From a virus: a stretch of 47,462 nucleotides of DNA. Location of the stretch: IMG/VR virus record IMGVR_UViG_3300050821_008598, positions 1 through 47,462 of that record. The stretch is one strand, 5' to 3'. The first letter of the stretch is position 1; each line of letters opens with the position of its first letter. Position numbers and translations under genes: made by a program. The notes under the pieces are model-generated. The model saw only the letters and a list, made by a program, of their open reading frames with translations, was not told the DNA's origin and did no database searches. Shown piece after piece: positions 21,012-29,833 of this stretch.

Positions 21012-21557
21012 ATGAGCCAATTTAAAAAAGCCTCCCGCCGAGCCGATAGCTTCGAGGAGCATGTCCACAAACTTCCTGATGGCTCTCTCACGAAGGGCTC
21101 GCTTCACAAGCCGACCAAAGATCAATTCGACATGCACACGCACCTGTACGAATTTAACGAAGACATCGCCGAGACTGAGCCGATGCACAATTTCGGTGAT
21201 CACACCCACATGACCAAATATGGCGAATCGTCAGGCCCGATGAAGCCGCAGAAAATGCCAGGCGAGCCTTGGAAGAAGATGGACTCTTTGCAACGTGAAG
21301 GCGTTGACTACGTTCTGCGCTCTGAAACTGGCCATGTCATCGGCAAAGGCAAGACGGCCGCTGAAGCGTGCCGCCACTATGACGCTTTTGATGCGGATGA
21401 AACTCACGCGAAAGCTTCGTTCTCTCACGCGATCGGCGAAGACGTCGATGAAGCCAAGTGGGAGCACGCCAAGAAAGCTTCCACAAAAGCGGTCGGCGCT
21501 GTGAAGTGGCCACTCGTTCAGCACATCTATCAGCAAATGCATGGCGATTGCCCGTAG
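21012..21557 (+). CDS. His-rich protein with three HxH motifs between terS and terL
   Basis: This 181-residue protein has HVH (17-19), HTH (42-44) and HTH (64-66) pairs, each preceded by polar and followed by hydrophobic residues. This looks like a metal-binding, YmaF-like repeat. The second half is helical and has HAKASFSH. It is tightly linked to TerS (two bases) and precedes TerL. The role could be packaging accessory or a virion metal-binding protein. I am not sure of the family. Confidence 0.65.
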   Translation: MSQFKKASRRADSFEEHVHKLPDGSLTKGSLHKPTKDQFDMHTHLYEFNEDIAETEPMHNFGDHTHMTKYGESSGPMKPQKMPGEPWKKMDSLQREGVDYVLRSETGHVIGKGKTAAEACRHYDAFDADETHAKASFSHAIGEDVDEAKWEHAKKASTKAVGAVKWPLVQHIYQQMHGDCP

Positions 21558-21565
21558 GTTAAAGT

Positions 21566-21609
21566 CCCCCAGTCAGAGCTGAGTTCATGCAAGCGGTAAC
21601 TACTGGGGG
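21566..21609 (+). promoter_or_regulatory. hairpin covering the terL ribosome-binding site
   Basis: CCCCCAGT (21566-21573) pairs perfectly with ACTGGGGG (21602-21609). The G run is the only Shine-Dalgarno-like sequence before the terL ATG at 21618, followed by CGGTTTTT. The stem would hide it and could also act as a weak terminator. TerL translation may thus need melting of the stem. Confidence 0.5.
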
Positions 21610-21617
21610 CGGTTTTT

Positions 21618-22964
21618 ATGTTCGATTCCACTCTCGAAGCCTTCTCAGTAACACCTGATCTTTTCATGCAGGCCGCGAGCAACGGTCGATGGAAGCGCTA
21701 CAAATGGATCGAGTACATCTCTGACCGCATCACGCCTGCGCTCTACGCAGGCGGCGCGCGTCTCCTAATCACTGCTCCCCCCCAGCACGGGAAATCCAAA
21801 TTCTTTTCAGAAGGAGTGCCGACATGGTTCCTGTACACGTTCCGGGATCGGAAGGTGATTCTTTGCTCTTACGCCCAGAGCTACGCGGAGAAGTGGGGAG
21901 CTGTGGTGAGGGACAACCTGATGTCAGAGAGAGTGGGAGTGGGTTTGAAGCAAGGATCACAAGCCAAGCGCCGATTCATTCTGAACGAGGGGGGCCAGAT
22001 GATCACGGCTGGTATTGGCGGGCCTGTTACTGGGGAAGGGGCCGACTTATTTATTGTGGATGACCCCTTCAAAAACTACGAGGAGGCGATGTCCCCTCGC
22101 ATTCGCGAGCGCAACTTGGAGTGGTTTCGCACTGTCGCAACGACTCGTATGCAGCCAGGCGGCTCCATCATCGTCATGCATACTCGCTGGCACGACGAAG
22201 ACCTGATCGGCACACTCGCCAAAGAAGAAGGCTGGACACTCATCAATCTCCCCGCCGCTGCTGAGAAAGACGATCCGATGGGCCGCGAGATCGGGCAAGC
22301 CCTTTGCCCTGAGCGGTACGACGAGACCGAACTCATTCGCATCAGGCGTGAAGTCAAAGAGATCCCGTGGACCGCGCTCTACCAGGGCAATCCGATTCAG
22401 CAAGGCGGGAACATCATCAGGGGTGCTTGGATTCAGCGCTATAGTGAACTCCCCAAGATGGACGAGGTCGCGATCTTCGCCGATCTCTCGTACAAGGACG
22501 GCGAAGAGAACGATTACACCGTCATCGAAGCGTGGGGCCGCACCGGAGCAAATATTTACCTCATGGCCCAGATCCGCGATCAGATGGGATTCTCTGATCA
22601 ACTTGACGCTCTGAGCCGCATGTTTGAGACTTACCCTGAAGCCTTCCACAAAGAGATTGAAGAGAAGGCGAACGGCGCGGCTATTATTCAGAGCATCAAA
22701 GACATCTATCCAGGCGTCGAAGCCAATAACCCGCGCACCGAGAAATCTGCTCGCCTCATGAACGTGCAGCCGCTTTACCACGCAAAAAACGTCTGGTATC
22801 CGACTGACCAAAAAGAACCGTGGATAAAAGTGAACATCGATGAGATCACGAGATTTCCAAAAGCCAAAAATGACGACACGGTTGACGTCGCGTCGATGGC
22901 TGTGGCTTACTTCGGACGGATGGCGTCCAGCATGAAAGCACTTGAGGCACTGGGGAGCCGATGA
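21618..22964 (+). CDS. terL: terminase large subunit
   Basis: In this 448-residue packaging motor, Walker A is APPQHGKS (53-60), Walker B DLFIVDDP (143-150) and the coupling motif lies near MHTRWHD (187-193). The nuclease domain starts with ADLSYKDG around 288-294 (catalytic Asp289) and has a late acidic pair in DDTVD. The protein cuts concatemers and pumps DNA into proheads via the portal. It overlaps the methyltransferase gene by ATGA. Confidence 0.93.
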   Translation: MFDSTLEAFSVTPDLFMQAASNGRWKRYKWIEYISDRITPALYAGGARLLITAPPQHGKSKFFSEGVPTWFLYTFRDRKVILCSYAQSYAEKWGAVVRDNLMSERVGVGLKQGSQAKRRFILNEGGQMITAGIGGPVTGEGADLFIVDDPFKNYEEAMSPRIRERNLEWFRTVATTRMQPGGSIIVMHTRWHDEDLIGTLAKEEGWTLINLPAAAEKDDPMGREIGQALCPERYDETELIRIRREVKEIPWTALYQGNPIQQGGNIIRGAWIQRYSELPKMDEVAIFADLSYKDGEENDYTVIEAWGRTGANIYLMAQIRDQMGFSDQLDALSRMFETYPEAFHKEIEEKANGAAIIQSIKDIYPGVEANNPRTEKSARLMNVQPLYHAKNVWYPTDQKEPWIKVNIDEITRFPKAKNDDTVDVASMAVAYFGRMASSMKALEALGSR

Positions 22965-23704
22965 TTTTTCACGGGGATTGTTTAGAAAAACTTCGCGAAG
23001 TTGAAGATAGATCAGTGGACATGGTCCTAGCCGACCTTCCCTATGGAACTACCGCATGTAAGTGGGACACACGCATCCCGTTTGAACCGCTCTGGGAACA
23101 ATTGCATCGCGTATGTAAACCCAATGCGGCGATGTGCATGTTTGGGAGTGAGCCGTTTTCGAGTCTGATGCGGATGAGTAACTTGAAGCGGTTTAAATAT
23201 GATTGGGTTTGGGATAAAAAGAAGGTGTCAGGATGGTTGAACGCCAAAAAAAGGCCATTAGTTCAACACGAAATCATCAGCGTCTTTTACTCCGAACAAC
23301 CAACTTATTTCCCCCAAATGCATTCAAACAAATTGAAGCGCGATTTTCGAGGGGTTTTGAAACCGTTTGATATTACAACAACTGTAGGAAGCCAGCGGAG
23401 GTATATCTCAGAAGTTGGACCGGACAGAAGTTACCCGCGTTCAATTGTTGAGCAGACGGCGGTTGTGGGAAACTCAAAAGAAAAAGTAGCTCACGGCACC
23501 CAAAAACCCGTCGCACTGCTTGAATATCTCATCAAGACTTACACGAATGAAGGCGACACGGTGCTTGACCCGACAATGGGAAGCGGTTCAACGGGTGTCG
23601 CCTGTAATAACTTAAAGCGTCAATTTATCGGTATAGAAAAAGAACTCAACTATTTTGAAATCGCTCAAAAGCGGATAGGATCAATTCAATGGCAAAGAAA
23701 ATAA
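22961..23704 (+). CDS. N4/N6 DNA methyltransferase, beta class
   Basis: This 247-residue SAM-dependent methyltransferase has catalytic ADLPYG (24-29; motif IV) before the SAM-binding VLDPTMGSGSTG (201-212; motif I), the beta arrangement. It could methylate adenine or cytosine N4 in phage DNA, protecting it from restriction, or mark DNA for packaging. It overlaps both terL and the portal gene. No partner restriction gene is encoded. Confidence 0.9.
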   Translation: MIFHGDCLEKLREVEDRSVDMVLADLPYGTTACKWDTRIPFEPLWEQLHRVCKPNAAMCMFGSEPFSSLMRMSNLKRFKYDWVWDKKKVSGWLNAKKRPLVQHEIISVFYSEQPTYFPQMHSNKLKRDFRGVLKPFDITTTVGSQRRYISEVGPDRSYPRSIVEQTAVVGNSKEKVAHGTQKPVALLEYLIKTYTNEGDTVLDPTMGSGSTGVACNNLKRQFIGIEKELNYFEIAQKRIGSIQWQRK

Positions 23705-26022
23705 TCACGGGCGGTCGCAGCATCGTGCGCGAATCCAGAACTGACGGCTGGTCCAATCTCGTCACTCTCCTCGGTACAAACGCCGACAAGCGCACTCAGT
23801 CTCAGCTCACCTGGGATTACCATCCGCCTGAGTTCTACGAGCAGATGTACGCGGGCGGCGGAATTCCCGCGCGCATCGTGGATCTCGTGCCAGAAGAAGC
23901 TTTGCGCGAGTGGGTTGATTGGACAGGGATTGAGAAAAATGAATCCGAAGAGATCAATGATCGCTGTGAAGAACTGGATGCTCGCGGTGCGTTCCTCAAG
24001 ACTTGGAAGTGGGCTCGCGCGTATGGCGGAGCTTGCCTCTACATTGTTACTGACACTGATGACCCCTCCTCTCCTCTACGTGTGGGTGAGCGGGTTATTG
24101 GTCTACGAGATCTTAGTCGGTGGGATCTGCGAATCCTCACTACAGATGTCGAGTTCGATTTTGGCTCTCCTAATTGGGGCCATCCTCGTATTTACTATTT
24201 GAACGTCCAAATGGGCTCAGCTTACAAAGGCTACCCGATCCACTGGTCACGCATGATCCGATTCGATGGCCAGCTTGTGCCTCGCCGGACCTTTATCCGA
24301 AACAACTACTGGCACGATTCGATCTTGAATCGGCTGCACAATACGATCCGGAACTACGAGACCGCGAACGATTCCGTCGCTTCGATGCTCATGGATTTCA
24401 ACGTCGACGTCTTCAAGCTCAAGAACCTGGCGAACCTGATCGCATCTGGCAAAGAACAGATTGTCAGAAACCGCATCGAGATGGTTAACTATGTAAAGTC
24501 AGTCATCAACGCGATTATTATCGACTCTGATCAGGAGGAGTATGAAAATAAATCGAGGTCAGTTGAAGGGGTTGCTGAGCTGCTTTCTCATCAAGCTAAT
24601 CGTCTGGTTGCAGAGACCGATATTCCACATACGAAGCTTCTTGGGGAGAGTCCTGATGGCTCTAACGCTACGGGAAATTCGACTTCGCAGCAGTGGTACA
24701 ACTTCGTCTCGGCCGAACAAAAAAACTACGCGCTCCCCAAACTCAGACGCCTGATCTCTGCTATCCAAGGCGGTAAAAAGATTGTGCCGAAATTCAGATC
24801 GCTCCGCATTCTGGATGACATGGAAAAGGCAGATCTGCGGCTCAAGACAGCGCAGACCGATGACATTTACATGGAAAAGAACGTGGTCGATCCGACTGAG
24901 ATCGCGACTTCGCGATTCGGAGGCGACGAGTATTCCATTGACACGACGTTGGACTGGGAAGGGCGAGCGAGTGGCGAGCTTGTACCAGGACAGCAGGATC
25001 TTCCTGAAGGCGAGGGCGTTGAAGGGGAGGGCTCGCTGGGTGGGCCAGAGGAGTCTTTTCACACAACCGGCAACCCCGCGTCCCAGGAGGGTCATTCGCC
25101 TGTGAGCGTGAAGCCGTCTGAACCTGAAACTGAGAACGATGTTCCTCCGCGAGTCAAAGGCGGACGTGACATCACAGGTCGACCCGGCGGAGCACCGAAT
25201 CCAAAGAAAGACGCTGAGCCTGTCGAGACCAAAAAGCAGCCTAAAGAAGGCACCGGCCTCAAAGAGCTGTTCACGACTCCTCACGACTCTGGGCTTCAAT
25301 ACGAGCCAAAGCATCAAGAGATTGTGATGAAAGATCCACAGCCGAAAGATTCGTCATTCATCTCTCAAACGATGAGCGAACCGTTTCGAGATCCGCGAAC
25401 TGATCCGCAAATGAAAGGCCCTGGCATTCCAAATCGGGCACGCACTTACTTGCCGACTCGCGGCAACGGCGTGACGGCTCCATCGGGCTTTGATTTTGAG
25501 AAAGATGCCGGAGTCAAAGGCGTGGCGCGCGAGGGCTTGGCAGTCGATAAGCCTGAAGGCACTGCGATCAAAAACAAATACGATACAGCGGACCCGCAAA
25601 AAATAGCAAAATCGGCTACTCGGCGCGCAGCAACTATCATTGTCCGTGACGGTGATCGATTCTTGATGGGAAAAACCAATGAAGACGGACGATATACGCT
25701 CCCTGGAGGCGTTGTGGAAGACGGGGAGTCCATGCATCAAGGCGGAGTTCGTGAACTCGCTGAAGAGACTGGACTCGAAGCGGGGAGGCTTAAATTCCTC
25801 GGTTCTCGTCTTGTCGAAAGCAAGCAAGGCGATCCTACGCAAGTTTCGATTTACGAACACAACCTTGCTGACGGAGCCAAGCCCACGAGCAAGAAAGATC
25901 CGGACAAAGAAGTCAGCAAATGGGAGTGGTTCAGTTCGAAAGAGCCGCTCTCGGATGAAGTGATGGGAAATCTGAAGCATCCAAATAACGTGGCTCTCCA
26001 GCATATGAAGTTGCTCAAATGA
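23689..26022 (+). CDS. portal protein (DUF1073-like) fused to a C-terminal Nudix hydrolase
   Basis: This protein has 777 residues. Residues about 20-430 form a DUF1073-type portal, the ring through which DNA enters (ALREWVDW, RWARAYGG-like and GESPDGSNATGN motifs). A Pro/Gly/Lys-rich linker (about 440-635) follows. Residues about 640-777 are a Nudix domain with a full box: GG at 673-674, REL.EE in 688-694 and Gly696. The frame is unbroken, so this is a true fusion. The Nudix part may hydrolyse nucleotide signals or NAD derivatives. Confidence 0.85.
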   Translation: MAKKIITGGRSIVRESRTDGWSNLVTLLGTNADKRTQSQLTWDYHPPEFYEQMYAGGGIPARIVDLVPEEALREWVDWTGIEKNESEEINDRCEELDARGAFLKTWKWARAYGGACLYIVTDTDDPSSPLRVGERVIGLRDLSRWDLRILTTDVEFDFGSPNWGHPRIYYLNVQMGSAYKGYPIHWSRMIRFDGQLVPRRTFIRNNYWHDSILNRLHNTIRNYETANDSVASMLMDFNVDVFKLKNLANLIASGKEQIVRNRIEMVNYVKSVINAIIIDSDQEEYENKSRSVEGVAELLSHQANRLVAETDIPHTKLLGESPDGSNATGNSTSQQWYNFVSAEQKNYALPKLRRLISAIQGGKKIVPKFRSLRILDDMEKADLRLKTAQTDDIYMEKNVVDPTEIATSRFGGDEYSIDTTLDWEGRASGELVPGQQDLPEGEGVEGEGSLGGPEESFHTTGNPASQEGHSPVSVKPSEPETENDVPPRVKGGRDITGRPGGAPNPKKDAEPVETKKQPKEGTGLKELFTTPHDSGLQYEPKHQEIVMKDPQPKDSSFISQTMSEPFRDPRTDPQMKGPGIPNRARTYLPTRGNGVTAPSGFDFEKDAGVKGVAREGLAVDKPEGTAIKNKYDTADPQKIAKSATRRAATIIVRDGDRFLMGKTNEDGRYTLPGGVVEDGESMHQGGVRELAEETGLEAGRLKFLGSRLVESKQGDPTQVSIYEHNLADGAKPTSKKDPDKEVSKWEWFSSKEPLSDEVMGNLKHPNNVALQHMKLLK

Positions 26023-26243
26023 GAAATCTCAGAAAATGCTGGAGATACGAGCTGGTCGAGTGCGAATCCTTGGCAGAGATCAAGAAGGGAGACCTTTTTA
26101 GACTCATGCCGTTTGACGAGACCGATATCGAATGTCCTAAAGATGAACTTCTTATTGCAACGGACGACGCCAAGCCAAAGCCTGATGGAGAACCTGGATC
26201 GGTCGTCATGACTGCGAGGTATATTCTCGATCCAGATTACTGA
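26019..26243 (+). CDS. 74-residue hypothetical protein
   Basis: ATG 26019 overlaps the portal stop (ATGA). The product is a small beta-rich domain with GDLFRLMPFDE and ends with Tyr/Ile strands. Similar short proteins often lie beside portal genes, with no known role. About 95 bases without a gene follow. Confidence 0.65.
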   Translation: MRNLRKCWRYELVECESLAEIKKGDLFRLMPFDETDIECPKDELLIATDDAKPKPDGEPGSVVMTARYILDPDY

Positions 26244-26340
26244 TTCGGGTGACACCTGAAAGCGGGATTCCTCGACCTTGACCGCGAGTAAACCGTCAGT
26301 ACCTCCGGCTCCGTGAGCGCCTGGGACGGGCATAAAAACT

Positions 26341-26646
26341 ATGATTCATCACGATAGAACAGAGTTTGAAGAGCGGCATCCCTACCACGGCAGAGTGACC
26401 TACGTGACTTACCATTGTGGCAAAACCATGATCAAAGGTCAGGAGGTTCCGTTCGAGCAGCTCACCACTCAAGAGAAGGTTGCCTTCACCGCTGAGCGCG
26501 CAAATCACTGCAAGCGCTGTCTCTACGGCAAGCGAAAAGAGAAAGGCGATCAATACATGATCGAGCACGGATATCCGCTCGTGAAGCGCGAGCGGAGAAA
26601 TTCTGGCGGAGAGTGGCCACATTCTTGGATACTGGTGATCGAATGA
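26341..26646 (+). CDS. hypothetical protein with CxxC-type Cys pairs
   Basis: This 101-residue protein has an N-terminal His/Tyr-rich strand, CGKT and later CKRC, and a basic C-terminus. The ribosome-binding site is weak (GGGACGGG). It overlaps the next gene by ATGA. The family is not recognised. Confidence 0.55.
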   Translation: MIHHDRTEFEERHPYHGRVTYVTYHCGKTMIKGQEVPFEQLTTQEKVAFTAERANHCKRCLYGKRKEKGDQYMIEHGYPLVKRERRNSGGEWPHSWILVIE

Positions 26647-27491
26647 AGCGACGAATCCCAGAACCCATTCATCCGGAGAGCGCAGAGCGAGAGTATCAGA
26701 AATTTCTCATGCTCTACGCGAAGACCTATGCGAGGCTTGTGCGCGAAGGCGTCACAAACACTGTGCCTGACCTCAAAAAAACCGCAGCGATTGAGCAGCC
26801 TCGCATGGATACAAATATCGAGGACAAGTTTAAGTTTTTATTCAACGCTGTCGATGCGGTGATGGCCCGACTGTTCCCTGATTACCTGCTTCGCAAATGG
26901 GTGAAGGTGATGATCGGCGGAGTGAATCAGAACTCAAAAAAGAATATCGGTCGCCAGGTGAAGAAGGCTTTTAAAAAGAGCGAGGAGCCGCCAACGTTTG
27001 AGCCTTTCATGAAAGACAACCATCTCTCGCCTTATTTCCAGAACATCGTGGACGAGAACGTGGGCCTGATTCGCTCGATCACGACGATGGGAATCCCCGC
27101 GCTCAAGAACGAACTCGTCGCTTTGATCACTGCGGACGCGCCTTCTAAGATGATTTCTGACGCCTTGCGAAAGCATTTAAGCCCAGAAGCGGGCGGAAAA
27201 AAAGTGAACGTCTACGCGCGCGCGAGACTCATCGCTGTAGATCAGGTCGGAAAACTCAACGGCGCACTAGAGCAATACCGTCAAGAACAACTTGGCTTGA
27301 AGCGTTATCGATGGCGGACATCTGGAGACTCGCGAGTCCGCAAGGATCATCGCGCGCTCGAAGGTCGCATCTTTACCTGGAAAAACCCGCCCATTGTCGA
27401 CAAACGCACAGGCCGCCGTGCGCATCCTAAACGTGATTTTCGGTGCCGCTGCTGGGCTGAACCGTTGCTCGATGACATCATCGACGCTTGA
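26643..27491 (+). CDS. phage head morphogenesis protein (SPP1 gp7/MuF type)
   Basis: I choose ATG 26643, coupled to the previous stop, giving 282 residues. The C-terminal 90 residues carry the MuF/gp7 signature: ARLIAVDQVGK, WRTSGDSRVRKDHRALEG, HPKRDFRCRCWAEP. Such proteins sit at the portal in the prohead and can be ejected with DNA. The N-terminal helical part fits portal-binding function. Confidence 0.88.
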   Translation: MKRRIPEPIHPESAEREYQKFLMLYAKTYARLVREGVTNTVPDLKKTAAIEQPRMDTNIEDKFKFLFNAVDAVMARLFPDYLLRKWVKVMIGGVNQNSKKNIGRQVKKAFKKSEEPPTFEPFMKDNHLSPYFQNIVDENVGLIRSITTMGIPALKNELVALITADAPSKMISDALRKHLSPEAGGKKVNVYARARLIAVDQVGKLNGALEQYRQEQLGLKRYRWRTSGDSRVRKDHRALEGRIFTWKNPPIVDKRTGRRAHPKRDFRCRCWAEPLLDDIIDA

Positions 27492-27581
27492 CTTAGCAAC
27501 TCAGCTACCTGACATTTATCTTGCGAGCTGATCAAGGATGATTCATCGCTAGGGGGCGAGCGCGAGGTCTCCCGCGTTCGA

Positions 27582-27626
27582 GGGCGGAGAATGATTTCTA
27601 CCTCTCATTGTTCTCCGCCCGCTTTT
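27582..27626 (+). terminator. strong GC-rich hairpin with T tract
   Basis: GGGCGGAGAA (27582-27591) pairs perfectly with TTCTCCGCCC (27611-27620), followed by GCTTTT. A second 8-bp GC-rich hairpin lies just before (about 27557-27578). It probably tunes the ratio between portal-region and capsid transcripts. The gene-free space is 27492-27672. Confidence 0.65.
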
Positions 27627-27672
27627 CACTTGTGCGTGCCCTAAACTTTTGACAAGCTTGAGCGATATTCAC

Positions 27673-29274
27673 ATGAGCAGCGTGGAAAAAAACGTCAGAC
27701 GATTTGATCTGGGGGAACTTGGCAAGGCTTCAATGACGCCTCAAGGCTTTCTCATGTGCCCAGGTTTCGCCACTCGCGTCGGAGTCTTCCCGTACATCGA
27801 CGGTGAAGGAAAACTCCGACGAGAACTCCGTCATCCAGACGATGTTTTTGCGCCTGAATCCCTCATCACGCTGAAATATGCGCCAGTGACCATCGAGCAT
27901 CCGCCTGAGATGATCACTCCTGATAACGTCGCCAAATATGGCAAAGGTCACACTACTGAGCGAGTCGAAGTGAATCGCGAATTGGTTGACGTGGATCTCA
28001 TTATCGAGCACCAGGACGCGATCGACGCTGTTCAAAAAGAGGGCATCCGCGAACTCTCTTCCGGATACTTCGCTGACATCGTCGAAGAAGAAGGCAAGTA
28101 CAACGGCGCACCGTATAATTATCGTCAAAAAAACATTCGCTATAACCATCTCGCGATGGTCAAGCGCGGGCGAGCAGGCCCGGAGGTTAGAATGAGACTT
28201 GACAGCGCGGACGCCGTGATGCGTACTGATAAATTATCTATTCCAGGGGGATCTGAATTTGGAACCGAGGGCGCGGTTTCTGATTCCGAAGAGAGCACAA
28301 AAAAAGTTGTCGCGGGAGGCAAGGAGTGGGATTTGCCCGCTGAACTTGCCGACATCGTTCAGGACTACACTGACCGATTCGACGAAATGCGGGCAAAATT
28401 AGCACAATTGGAGGAAAGCATGGCAAAAAGAACTGATAAAAAAGACGTGGACATCAGCCAGCCTGGTGTCTCGCCACAAGTGAAAGTGGAGCAGCAAACT
28501 CCAGACGGTCGAAAGGCCCCTGGAAAAACTCCTGCGAAGCCCGGCACGATCACTGGTCCCGTTGGCAAAGCCGACGATGAAGGTGAAGAAAACGACGATG
28601 AAGACGAGCACGGTGTCATCGGCGGCGTGAAGTCCAATTCTCAAAAAGAAGGCGGCAAAGAGCTGGCTGACGAAGATGAGAAAGATCCAGGCGACGACAA
28701 AGCCGGTCACGAAGATTTCGAAGCGGGTTCTGCTGGAGCTGGCGGCGGCGCTGCGATGTCACCTGTCGATCAGCTCAAGAAGGATTTCGCTGAGATGAAA
28801 GACAAGTACGACGCTGCGATGGGCAAGCTTGATGCAATGGCTGCTTCCTCGATGAGTTCGGGTGAAGCTAAGCCAGATCGTCAAGACTCTGTAGCCAAGA
28901 CGATCCGCGCTCGCGTGAAGCTTGAACGTCAAGCCGAGAAGCTTGTTCCGTTTGAGACTGCTAAGAAGTTTGATTCCATGAGCGACGACGAAATTCGCGC
29001 CACGGCAATCAAGCACAGCAATCCAAAAGCGGATCTCGCTGGCAAATCTTCTGTGTATCTTGAAAGCCGTTTCGACGGCCTTCTTGAACTCGCCGAAGAT
29101 CGCAGTTCTGAATCTCGTTCGAAGATTGGTCGCGCGATGCTGGGTCTTGAAGCTCAAGGTGAGCGTCTTGACTCTGCTGATGCTCCGGTCATCGACATTG
29201 ATGGTGCTCGCAAGAAAGCCATGAGTGAGAGTCGGAATCTCTGGAAGCAAAACCTCTCGGCAGTTAAAAAGTAA
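27673..29274 (+). CDS. prohead protease-scaffold (DUF2213)
   Basis: I choose ATG 27673 with GAGCG upstream; the frame is open to TTG 27649. The 533-residue protein begins with a DUF2213-type protease domain (YAPVTIEHPPE, SSGYFADI, YNHLAMVKRGRAGP). A long acidic, Lys/Glu-rich region follows (about 210-370) that could act as internal scaffold. A helical C-terminus completes it. The protease and scaffold are thus one chain, as in some myoviruses. It is followed closely by decoration and capsid genes. Confidence 0.85.
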   Translation: MSSVEKNVRRFDLGELGKASMTPQGFLMCPGFATRVGVFPYIDGEGKLRRELRHPDDVFAPESLITLKYAPVTIEHPPEMITPDNVAKYGKGHTTERVEVNRELVDVDLIIEHQDAIDAVQKEGIRELSSGYFADIVEEEGKYNGAPYNYRQKNIRYNHLAMVKRGRAGPEVRMRLDSADAVMRTDKLSIPGGSEFGTEGAVSDSEESTKKVVAGGKEWDLPAELADIVQDYTDRFDEMRAKLAQLEESMAKRTDKKDVDISQPGVSPQVKVEQQTPDGRKAPGKTPAKPGTITGPVGKADDEGEENDDEDEHGVIGGVKSNSQKEGGKELADEDEKDPGDDKAGHEDFEAGSAGAGGGAAMSPVDQLKKDFAEMKDKYDAAMGKLDAMAASSMSSGEAKPDRQDSVAKTIRARVKLERQAEKLVPFETAKKFDSMSDDEIRATAIKHSNPKADLAGKSSVYLESRFDGLLELAEDRSSESRSKIGRAMLGLEAQGERLDSADAPVIDIDGARKKAMSESRNLWKQNLSAVKK

Positions 29275-29289
29275 GAAAGGAACAATCAA

Positions 29290-29814
29290 ATGGCACAAAC
29301 TTCATATGCGATCAATATTCCGGCGGTCTCGTACCCCGGACAGATCGCTGACAATACTTGGGTGAAGGACGTTTTGTCCGCCGCCGCTTATGCCGCTGCT
29401 CTTGCATACGGCATTCTCGTGGTGACTGATGAAACGAACACTCTGGGCTTTGACCAGCTCACAGCCCGCGCTCCATCGGCTTCCGGTGACATCACCGTAG
29501 TCGGTGCACAGCTCGGCGTTGTTCTAGCTGACCAGGCACGGGCTCAAAACCCTGCTTTCTCGGTTCCCACCTATCCACAGTTCGCGTCCGTGCCCTGCAT
29601 GCGACTCGGCCGTGTCTGGGTTTTGGCTGAGACTGCGATGGCTGACGGCGCGAATCCATTCGTCCGTTTCGCTGCTGGTACTGGCACTCAGCTCGGAGCA
29701 TTCCGAAATAGTGCTGATACTGCAACGGCTGTCCAGATGGCTGCTGGTCAGGCTGTCGTTCGTGGAACCACGAGCGCCGCTGGTTATGCAGTAATTGAAC
29801 TCAACATCGCTTAA
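29290..29814 (+). CDS. capsid decoration/cement-like structural protein
   Basis: This 174-residue, Ala/Gly/Val-rich beta protein lies between the scaffold and the major capsid gene, the standard position for a head decoration or stabilisation protein. It has ANPFVRFAAGTGTQLGAFR and a repeated Ala-rich C-terminus. AAAGGAAC precedes ATG 29290. The assignment is by position and composition, not a precise motif. Confidence 0.75.
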   Translation: MAQTSYAINIPAVSYPGQIADNTWVKDVLSAAAYAAALAYGILVVTDETNTLGFDQLTARAPSASGDITVVGAQLGVVLADQARAQNPAFSVPTYPQFASVPCMRLGRVWVLAETAMADGANPFVRFAAGTGTQLGAFRNSADTATAVQMAAGQAVVRGTTSAAGYAVIELNIA

Positions 29815-29833
29815 TCGAAGAAAGGAAACGAAA

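Noticed and set aside
22047-22811. A 254-residue minus-strand frame inside terL
   Set aside because: It is antisense to the conserved ATPase and nuclease domains of TerL and has no family-like motif.
24559-25317. A 252-residue minus-strand frame inside the portal gene
   Set aside because: Shadow frame, Arg/Leu/Ser-rich, with no supporting ribosome-binding site.
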